From Gelatiniphilus marinus (GTDB taxonomy: Bacteria; Bacteroidota; Bacteroidia; Flavobacteriales; Flavobacteriaceae), in the NCBI RefSeq assembly GCF_042678305.1, contig NZ_JBHUDT010000002.1: a stretch of 64,000 nt of DNA; one strand, 5' to 3'. Shown piece by piece: positions 1 to 6,548 of this stretch. A program made the position numbers and the translations under genes. The notes beneath the pieces are model-generated. The model was not told where the DNA came from and ran no database searches. It was given only the letters and a program-made list of their open reading frames with translations. Position 1 is the stretch's first letter. Each line of letters opens with the position of its first letter.

Positions 1-222
1 CTTGGAGCCGACCACTAGTATTTTAATTTAGCAGATATCGAACTGCACGATATCAGCAACAATAAAGAGTTGGCTACTTTAAGATATGATGCAAAAAATA
101 AAGCAACAGGCAAAGCCTATAACGCCCAAGCGGCTCATTTATGGGCATTTAATAATGGAAAAGTTATCGCTTTTCAGCAGTATGTGGATACCAAGAAATT
201 GGCTGATGCAGAGCAAAAATAA
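1..222 (+). pseudogene. 3' remnant of a SnoaL/ketosteroid-isomerase-like gene
   Basis: The frame ending at the TAA at 220-222 encodes about 67 residues. Its last part (AAHLWAFNNGKVIAFQQYVD) looks like the final strands of NTF2/SnoaL-like proteins. An in-frame TAG at 16-18 blocks it upstream and there is no in-frame ATG after that stop, so what is visible cannot be a complete gene. The window edge prevents telling a true nonsense mutation or frameshift from an assembly edge artefact. Function would be a small cone-shaped alpha+beta barrel binding a hydrophobic ligand, but substrate cannot be inferred. Confidence 0.5.
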
Positions 223-471
223 TAGGGTTTAAGAAAATAAAATTTGTAAAAATGAAAGCGCTAAAATTGATTAAAAGAATTAGTTAAAAGTAAGATTTTA
301 CGATGTAAACATAAGCTAAAAACAACTAAAGCATTTTTTCAAATAAGAGTTATGGCTTTATTAAACCGCATTAAACATCATAATCATAATAGATGTAGCC
401 TAAAATGCAAATCTAAAGGCCGGCAAGCAGGAAACCGACAAGAGTAGGCTCTAATAAATAAATTCAAAAAT

Positions 472-743
472 TATGAAACAAACCATTGTAACCAGACACA
501 GAGTAGGCAATTTTAACACTTGGTTAAACGGTCTTCAAGACAGACTTGATGCATTCGCACCTGCTATATCCAGCCCTTAAAACCTTTCAGGATACCGACG
601 ATCCAAATTCCATAGTATTGATAATGGAAGTTACCGATATGGAAAAATTTAGATCCATTTTAAATAATCCATCACTAAAAGTTAAAAAAGATAAGCACAC
701 GGTGTTAGAACCTATAACCGTATCCATGCCGGTTAGCTTTTAA
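472..743 (+). pseudogene. Frameshifted ABM/cyclase-like small protein
   Basis: The reading frame from the ATG at 472 (MKQTIVTRHRVGNFNTWLNG...) stops early at 577-579. The -1 frame continues with LKTFQDTDDPNSIVLIMEV and ends at 743. Joined together they give one ~90-residue protein with the look of small ferredoxin-like (antibiotic-monooxygenase/cyclase type) proteins: an N-terminal 'TRH-V-DF-W' strand, then 'D--DPN-I-I-MEV-D-EK'. Removing one C from the CCC at 574-576 would restore the frame. It is therefore either a recent pseudogene or a one-base sequence error. The neighbour upstream is also a remnant of a small barrel-type gene. Confidence 0.6.
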
Positions 744-1253
744 ACACAGGCTTTTGTGGTAAAACCAACCCAATATTAATTCGTTTAATCGAAAAAAAAA
801 TCCTCGAGGCTCTGTCTTGGGGTTTCCAATATCCATAAGCGTTTAGAGTTGTTTTCCAGATCCTTAATAACTATCGGGACTACCTCCAAGATAGTCCATT
901 TCAAGAAATTTTTATTAAAAGCATTAGGGTTTATCTTCAAAAAAACTAAATTGCGCATAGTGCCAAAGGCAGCCATTATATTAGGCGTAAAAAACACCCT
1001 TAAACACGTTTTTGTATATTTTTGGGTTTTAACTCTATATTTAAAATCACCCAAATCAATTTTAATGCACTTTTTAGCTGTTTTAAGGCGTTTTTAGCTT
1101 AATTAACAAATTGTTGATAATTATTGCATAAACCCGTTAAAAAGCTTTTAACAGAGTTTATAATTTTGTATCTTTGTTTGTATTCAAGAGGATGCTTTAA
1201 AGAGTGTCCTTTTTTGTGAAAAAAATTCAGAACTAGATTTTAAAAAACATAAA
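744..1253. other. Non-coding stretch upstream of gyrB
   Basis: About 510 bp without a convincing gene. Two overlapping antiparallel ORFs of 82 and 89 codons (849-1097 plus, 785-1054 minus) are basic, low-complexity and resemble no family known to me. A short inverted repeat (GGACTA at 877-882 with TAGTCC at 892-897) lies next to CTATCGGGA, which is half of a palindrome common in these genomes. The right part carries the gyrB promoter. Confidence 0.5.
1169..1176 (+). promoter_or_regulatory. gyrB -7 promoter box TATCTTTG
   Basis: Matches the Bacteroidota consensus TAnnTTTG exactly. TTTT at 1146-1149, 19 bp upstream, is an imperfect match to the -33 TTTG. The predicted leader to the gyrB ATG is about 70 nt. 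Confidence 0.5.
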
Positions 1254-3203
1254 ATGAGCGAAAACAAAGAAGAATTCAACAAACATAATTATTCGGCAGA
1301 TAGTATTCAGGCCTTAGAAGGTATGGAGCATGTGCGTATGCGCCCATCTATGTATATCGGCGATGTAGGTATTCGAGGCTTGCACCACTTGGTTTACGAG
1401 GTTGTTGACAACTCCATTGATGAAGCTTTGGCAGGCCATTGTAACAATATTACCGTTATTATTAATGAAGATAACTCGATAACTACCGAAGACGACGGTC
1501 GTGGAATTCCTGTAGATTTGCATAAAAAAGAAGGCGTATCTGCACTCGAAGTGGTTATGACCAAGATTGGCGCCGGTGGTAAGTTCGACAAGGATTCGTA
1601 CAAGGTTTCCGGAGGTTTGCACGGGGTTGGAGTTAGCTGTGTTAATGCGCTGTCCCAATCTCTAAAAGCAACGGTTTACCGTGGCGGAAAAATTTACGAG
1701 CAAGAATACGAGCGAGGTAAGCCCCTGTACCCCGTTAAGCAAGTGGGCGAAACCGATAAGAGAGGAACCACAGTAACCTTTAAGCCCGATTCTACAATTT
1801 TTACCCAAACCTTAGAATATAGCTACGATACCTTGGCCAGTAGATTACGCGAATTAGCGTATCTTAACAAAGGTATAACCATGCACCTAATTGATAAAAG
1901 AAACAAAAAAGAAGATGGCGAATTTGAAGGCGAAACTTTTCATTCTAAAGAAGGGCTTAAAGAATTTATAAAATACCTAGATGCCACTCGCGAACCTTTA
2001 ATGAAAGACGTTATTGCTTTTGAAGGTGAAAAAAACGGAGTGCCAGTCGAGGTGGCCATGGTTTACAATACATCTTATGCAGAGAATTTACACTCTTACG
2101 TAAACAACATTAATACACACGAGGGCGGAACGCACTTATCGGGTTTCAGACGCGGCTTAACCCACACCCTTAAAAAATTCGCCGATGGCTCTGGCATGTT
2201 AGATAAACTAAAGTTCGATATTGCCGGAGACGATTTCCGCGAGGGCTTAACAGCCATAATTTCGGTAAAAGTACAAGAGCCTCAATTTGAGGGCCAAACA
2301 AAAACCAAATTAGGCAACAGAGAAGTATCTGCGTCGGTAAGTCAAGCCGTTTCAGAGATGTTAACCGATTATTTAGAAGAGCATCCAGACGATGCCAAAA
2401 CCATTGTGCAAAAAGTAATTCTTGCAGCCCAAGCACGTCATGCCGCGCAAAAAGCACGCGAAATGGTACAACGTAAAACCGTAATGAGCATTGGTGGTTT
2501 ACCCGGAAAACTAAGCGATTGCTCCGAGCAGGACCCTGCAAAATGCGAAGTGTTCTTAGTAGAGGGAGATTCGGCAGGCGGAACCGCAAAACAAGGCCGA
2601 GATAGAGCATTTCAAGCCATCCTTCCGCTACGCGGAAAAATACTTAACGTTGAAAAAGCCATGCAGCACAAGGTTTTTGAAAACGAAGAAATTAAAAATA
2701 TATTCACAGCATTGGGTGTAACAATTGGCACCGAAGAAGACAGTAAAGCCTTAAACCTTTCAAAATTACGTTACCATAAAGTAGTGATAATGTGTGATGC
2801 CGATATTGATGGTAGCCATATTGCAACTTTAATATTAACCTTCTTTTTTAGGTATATGAAAGAGCTTATTGAAAAAGGACATATTTATATTGCAACACCA
2901 CCTTTGTATTTAGTTAAAAAAGGTGCTAAAAAGCAATATGCTTGGTCTGATAAAGAACGCGACGCTATCATAAAAGAGTTTGGAGAAAGTTCAAAAATAC
3001 AACGCTACAAAGGTCTTGGTGAAATGAATGCAGAACAACTTTGGGATACCACCATGAACCCTGAGTTTAGAACCATGCGCTTAGTGCAAATAGATAACGG
3101 TACCGAAGCAGATAGAATTTTCTCAATGTTAATGGGAGACGAAGTGCCGCCACGAAGAGACTTTATTGAAAAAAACGCCCTATATGCCAATATTGATGCG
3201 TAA
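1254..3203 (+). CDS. gyrB: DNA gyrase subunit B
   Basis: ATP-hydrolysing subunit of the type IIA topoisomerase that introduces negative supercoils together with GyrA. The 649-residue length is usual for the family. The GHKL ATPase motifs are visible near residues 51-59 (VDNSIDEAL) and 80-86 (DDGRGIP), followed by the Gly-rich lid (SGGLHGVGVS). The TOPRIM domain shows FLVEGDSAGG and the metal-binding CDADIDGSH. The C-terminus has the RYKGLGEMN motif expected of GyrB/ParE. The chosen ATG follows a TAnnTTTG promoter. The gene stands alone and ends in a strong terminator; gyrA is not in the window. GyrB rather than ParE is favoured by sequence, with small residual doubt. Confidence 0.96.
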   Translation: MSENKEEFNKHNYSADSIQALEGMEHVRMRPSMYIGDVGIRGLHHLVYEVVDNSIDEALAGHCNNITVIINEDNSITTEDDGRGIPVDLHKKEGVSALEVVMTKIGAGGKFDKDSYKVSGGLHGVGVSCVNALSQSLKATVYRGGKIYEQEYERGKPLYPVKQVGETDKRGTTVTFKPDSTIFTQTLEYSYDTLASRLRELAYLNKGITMHLIDKRNKKEDGEFEGETFHSKEGLKEFIKYLDATREPLMKDVIAFEGEKNGVPVEVAMVYNTSYAENLHSYVNNINTHEGGTHLSGFRRGLTHTLKKFADGSGMLDKLKFDIAGDDFREGLTAIISVKVQEPQFEGQTKTKLGNREVSASVSQAVSEMLTDYLEEHPDDAKTIVQKVILAAQARHAAQKAREMVQRKTVMSIGGLPGKLSDCSEQDPAKCEVFLVEGDSAGGTAKQGRDRAFQAILPLRGKILNVEKAMQHKVFENEEIKNIFTALGVTIGTEEDSKALNLSKLRYHKVVIMCDADIDGSHIATLILTFFFRYMKELIEKGHIYIATPPLYLVKKGAKKQYAWSDKERDAIIKEFGESSKIQRYKGLGEMNAEQLWDTTMNPEFRTMRLVQIDNGTEADRIFSMLMGDEVPPRRDFIEKNALYANIDA

Positions 3204-3230
3204 TTAGTTAATAGAAATAAATTTTTATTT

Positions 3231-3264
3231 AATCCTGATATTTTAATGTATCAGGATTTTTTTT
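3231..3264 (+). terminator. Rho-independent terminator after gyrB
   Basis: Perfect 10-bp stem AATCCTGATA (3231-3240) / TATCAGGATT (3249-3258) followed by an uninterrupted run of eight T, 27 bp after the gyrB stop. Confidence 0.9.
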
Positions 3265-3327
3265 ATAAAAAATATCGCTTAAGTGTGAAATTTTATCGAT
3301 TAAATGGTGTTTTTATAAAATCTTTAT

Positions 3328-3335
3328 TACATTTG
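3328..3335 (+). promoter_or_regulatory. -7 box TACATTTG of the DUF6588 gene
   Basis: Exact TAnnTTTG match 20 bp upstream of the ATG at 3356, so the leader would be only about 15 nt. No clear -33 TTTG is present. Confidence 0.45.
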
Positions 3336-3355
3336 TCCTAACCAAATTTATTACA

Positions 3356-4366
3356 ATGAAAAAATTAATGCTACTTACGTTGTTTTGTATAACAACTCAA
3401 ATATCAAAAGCCCAAGAATTAGAAAGTATATTATTGGCCGCAAGAAGCGATGCCAATAAGTTAACAGCAGCTTATGTAAAACCAGCCATGACAGGTTTAA
3501 TTTATGGAATGAACAGCGGCTGGTACCATACGGCTAAAGTTCATAAAAAATTGGGGTTCGATATTTCTATAGGCTTAAACGCCTCAATGGTTCCTAAGCA
3601 AGACGAGCTAATTACTTTTGCCAATTTAGGGCTAAGAAATATTACATCGGCTTCTTCAACTAGCCCCAGTCTTGCAGGCTCTGGAGATGGAGCACAAATG
3701 CTTGTAGGCACTACGGTTCAAGGTCAAGCTGTTACCGCTTCTTTTGCAATGCCCTCAGGCATTAAAGACGACCTACCTGTAAATGCGGTGCCAGCCCCTG
3801 CTGTTCAAGTAAGCTTGGGCTTGCCTTATAAGTTTGATGTTATGTTGCGTCTAGTGCCAGAAGTAGGTAGCGACGATGTAAAAGGAAAATTATTAGGCCT
3901 AGGGCTTAAAAAAGAAATAACAAGTATTTTTGGGCCATTGGATAAATTGCCTTTGCATGTCTCTTTATTAGCAGCATATACTTCAAGCAATGTTAATTAC
4001 AACATGGACGGAACTTCAATTCCTGGGCAAAACCAATCGGCAAATTTTAAATTAAATTCTTTTACAGCACAAGCCATAGCATCGTTAAACTTCCCAATAA
4101 TTAACATATATGGAGGTGTAGGTTACAGCGGTGGCAGTTCTACATTGAAAATGCTGGGAACTTATAATTTAGAGTACACGCCCGTAGCAGCAGGCCCAAC
4201 AATTACAGAGTCCATAACAGACCCGTTAAATCTAGATTTTAAAGCCAGCGGGCTAAGAACAACTTTAGGGCTAAGATTAAGTCTTGGGTTTTTTAAAATT
4301 TTTGCAGATTATACACTTCAGGAATACAATACAGCATCGGCAGGAATTGCATTTAGCTTTAGGTAA
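3356..4366 (+). CDS. DUF6588-type exported protein
   Basis: 336 residues with a Sec signal peptide (MKKLMLLTLFCITTQISKAQ). The rest is rich in alternating hydrophobic/polar stretches and glycine, with several amphipathic strands (for example IYGGVGYSGGSSTLK and the closing GIAFSF), as in small outer-membrane beta-barrels. I recognise the layout as that of the flavobacterial DUF6588 family, whose function is not known. The protein ends in an aromatic residue pair (FR after SF), compatible with outer-membrane insertion. It is monocistronic with its own promoter and terminator. Barrel topology is an inference. Confidence 0.7.
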   Translation: MKKLMLLTLFCITTQISKAQELESILLAARSDANKLTAAYVKPAMTGLIYGMNSGWYHTAKVHKKLGFDISIGLNASMVPKQDELITFANLGLRNITSASSTSPSLAGSGDGAQMLVGTTVQGQAVTASFAMPSGIKDDLPVNAVPAPAVQVSLGLPYKFDVMLRLVPEVGSDDVKGKLLGLGLKKEITSIFGPLDKLPLHVSLLAAYTSSNVNYNMDGTSIPGQNQSANFKLNSFTAQAIASLNFPIINIYGGVGYSGGSSTLKMLGTYNLEYTPVAAGPTITESITDPLNLDFKASGLRTTLGLRLSLGFFKIFADYTLQEYNTASAGIAFSFR

Positions 4367-4395
4367 TTTACGTGTTTAAATATTTAGTTCGTTTT

Positions 4396-4424
4396 AAAGT
4401 GCAGGGTATTAGTCCTGCACTTTT
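4396..4424 (+). terminator. Terminator after the DUF6588 gene
   Basis: Stem AAAGTGCAGG (4396-4405) / CCTGCACTTT (4414-4423), 10 bp perfect, followed by TTTTCATTT. Confidence 0.8.
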
Positions 4425-4473
4425 CATTTGCCTTAATTTTAAATAATTTATGGTTTAACAACGTATAAATTCA

Positions 4474-4551
4474 TACTTTTGTTAATCAAGTCTTAAGAGT
4501 TTTAAAAACAAACAAAAGTCATGTTTTAAATCAATATAAATAATGACTTTT
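4474..4551 (+). promoter_or_regulatory. mdh promoter box and leader inverted repeat
   Basis: TACTTTTG at 4474-4481 matches TAnnTTTG. It would give a leader of roughly 110 nt, long for this genome. Inside the leader AAAAGTCAT (4514-4522) and ATGACTTTT (4543-4551) form a perfect 9-bp inverted repeat with a 20-nt AT-rich loop and no T-run. It may be an mRNA hairpin or protein site. Confidence 0.4.
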
Positions 4552-4597
4552 AACTAGAATTTATAACCCATTACAAATCATTTAAAAACATAAATTT

Positions 4598-5524
4598 ATG
4601 AAAGTTACAGTAGTAGGAGCAGGTGCAGTAGGCGCAAGTTGTGCAGAATATATTGCGATTAAAAATTTTGCCTCAGAAGTTGTTTTGTTAGACATTAAAG
4701 AAGGCTACGCCGAAGGTAAAGCAATGGATTTAATGCAATGTGCATCTTTAAACGCTTTTGATACTAAAATTACAGGCGTTACAAATAATTATGGCAAAAC
4801 GGCAAACAGCGATATTTGTGTTATTACATCGGGTATTCCGCGTAAACCGGGAATGACTCGCGAAGAATTAATTGGTATTAATGCCGGAATTGTAAAAACA
4901 GTAGCATCAAGTTTAATAGAGCATTCTCCTAACACCATTATCATTGTGGTAAGCAACCCAATGGATACCATGACGTATCTGGTTCATAAATCAACAGGTT
5001 TGCCAAAAAACAAAATTATAGGAATGGGAGGCGCTCTGGATTCGGCCCGTTTTAAATATAGGTTAGCCGAAGCCATGGAAGCTCCAATTAGCGATATAGA
5101 CGGCATGGTTATTGGCGGGCATAGCGATACCGGAATGGTGCCATTAACCTCGCATGCTACACGTAACAGTGTAAAAGTATCAGAATTTTTAAGCCTAGAC
5201 AGATTAAACCAAGTAAAAGAAGATACCAAAGTTGGTGGAGCAACACTAACCAAATTGTTGGGCACCTCTGCTTGGTACGCTCCTGGAGCTGCGGTTTCCG
5301 GATTGGTACAAGCCATAGCCTGCGACCAAAAGAAAATGTATCCCTGTTCAACCTTGTTAGATGGTGAATACGGTTTAAACGATTTGTGCATTGGCGTACC
5401 CGTAATATTGGGTAAAAACGGTATTGAAAAAATAGTCGATGTTCCCTTAAGCGATGCAGAAAAAGCACACTTACAACAAAGTGCAGAAGGCGTAAAAAAG
5501 ACTAATGGTTTACTGGATCTGTAA
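4598..5524 (+). CDS. mdh: Malate dehydrogenase
   Basis: NAD-dependent oxidation of malate to oxaloacetate in the TCA cycle, cytoplasmic. The 308-residue protein has the Rossmann GxGxxG (VVGAGAVG, residues 5-12), the NAD-site Asp in LLDIKEG, the substrate-loop arginines (IPRKPGMTREEL), the VSNPMDTMT motif and the catalytic His in GGHSDTGMVPLT. Length and motifs fit the lactate-dehydrogenase-like malate dehydrogenases of Bacteroidota. Arg residues in the substrate loop favour malate over lactate. The gene is monocistronic between its own promoter and a hairpin terminator. Confidence 0.95.
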   Translation: MKVTVVGAGAVGASCAEYIAIKNFASEVVLLDIKEGYAEGKAMDLMQCASLNAFDTKITGVTNNYGKTANSDICVITSGIPRKPGMTREELIGINAGIVKTVASSLIEHSPNTIIIVVSNPMDTMTYLVHKSTGLPKNKIIGMGGALDSARFKYRLAEAMEAPISDIDGMVIGGHSDTGMVPLTSHATRNSVKVSEFLSLDRLNQVKEDTKVGGATLTKLLGTSAWYAPGAAVSGLVQAIACDQKKMYPCSTLLDGEYGLNDLCIGVPVILGKNGIEKIVDVPLSDAEKAHLQQSAEGVKKTNGLLDL

Positions 5525-5554
5525 GATTAAGCATTGTAAAATAGATATTTATGT

Positions 5555-5585
5555 AAAGACTGTAGAAATACAGTCTTTATTTTTT
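5555..5585 (+). terminator. Terminator after mdh
   Basis: Stem AAAGACTGTA (5555-5564) / TACAGTCTTT (5569-5578) closed by a GAAA tetraloop and followed by a T-rich tail. Confidence 0.9.
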
Positions 5586-5596
5586 ATATTTGGCGC

Positions 5597-6211
5597 ATGA
5601 AAGCAAAATGGAGCATTGGTGCTTTAATAATTATACTTAGCCTGTTTGGAGCTTTAACCCAGCAACAGGTACCGTTGGCAAATCAAGAAATTGTCCTTCA
5701 ATTTACAGATGCTTCCATAACAGCTAAAGCCAGCCAAAACACCATAGCCATTGTAAAAAGGCAACTGCAGGATTTAGGGGTAAGCAATATTCAAATCAAG
5801 GAAAAGGAAAGCAGAAAGCTAATTATTACCTATTATAGCGATACCGATATTGAAAGTATAAAGGCAACGTTTTCAAAAGAAAAAAATATCACTTTAGATT
5901 ATGCTTTTAGCCATCAAAATAAAAACTCTTCAAATCTTCCTTTTGATGAAAATACCGTTAGCTATAATCTCGATATTTACGAAATCCAAAACGGCAGCGG
6001 TGCAGAGTGGGATTTAAACGGTATTTCCGTTATTGAGCCTAAACAGGACACCAACAGACTTAGCAAGCCAAACAGCTATGCTTTTTTTAACACCGTAAAC
6101 ATTAACCATAAGGTAAAAAAAAACACTGGTAAAATACATGGCAATGTAGCTATTGCACTGCACAGCACTTCATACAAAATACCACAGGTTAGGGCAGGCC
6201 CAATGGTATAA
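5597..6211 (+). CDS. Membrane-anchored SecD-P1-like protein of unknown function
   Basis: 204 residues. An N-terminal hydrophobic segment (residues 5-20, IGALIIILSLFGALTQ) would anchor or export it. Residues about 30-95 (EIVLQFTDAS..., NTIAIVKRQLQDLGVSNIQI, LIITYY) have the ferredoxin-like alternation of the periplasmic P1 head of SecD, in which 'RQRLDELGV' is typical. The gene lies just upstream of secDF in the same direction but has a 337-bp gap, so co-transcription is uncertain. No enzyme motif is seen. It could be an accessory of the Sec translocon or only a distant structural relative; both are inference. Confidence 0.55.
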   Translation: MKAKWSIGALIIILSLFGALTQQQVPLANQEIVLQFTDASITAKASQNTIAIVKRQLQDLGVSNIQIKEKESRKLIITYYSDTDIESIKATFSKEKNITLDYAFSHQNKNSSNLPFDENTVSYNLDIYEIQNGSGAEWDLNGISVIEPKQDTNRLSKPNSYAFFNTVNINHKVKKNTGKIHGNVAIALHSTSYKIPQVRAGPMV

Positions 6212-6548
6212 GCCCAAAAAATATTGGTCGAGTTTTAATATTGCGCTTGTTTAAAGTCCTATATTTCTTAATAAACCATAGAAACCGTATAGGTAACAGG
6301 TTGTTAAACAAAACCAATTCGCCTTACAAATTATACTAAAAAAGGACTGAATTAGCTAGAATCGACAAAGGGCACCAACAAAAAACATCAAAATTATTAA
6401 AACATAAAAATTGTAAGAATCAGCGATAAAATTCTATATTTGCTCGATTTTTAAAATAAATGAATTTTTGGGCAAGGTTAAAAGCCTTGCAAATCATTAA
6501 ACTTGTTATTCCCGCCAAGGCGGAAAATCAAGACATAAAAAACACAAC
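6212..6548 (+). promoter_or_regulatory. Gap upstream of secDF: promoter and two leader hairpins
   Basis: No gene here. TATATTTG at 6435-6442 is an exact -7 box, with TTG at 6411-6413 (21-bp spacer) as -33. The ~100-nt leader holds GCAAGG (6472-6477) / CCTTGC (6485-6490), and then CCGCC (6512-6516) / GGCGG (6519-6523), a short palindrome of the type dispersed in flavobacterial spacers. Confidence 0.5.

Noticed and set aside
785..1097. Two antiparallel ORFs of 82 and 89 codons upstream of gyrB
   Set aside because: They overlap, have low-complexity composition and resemble no family; probably chance frames in AT-rich spacer.
2170..2610. 146-codon antisense ORF inside gyrB
   Set aside because: Shadow frame of gyrB; composition biased by the codon pattern of the sense strand.
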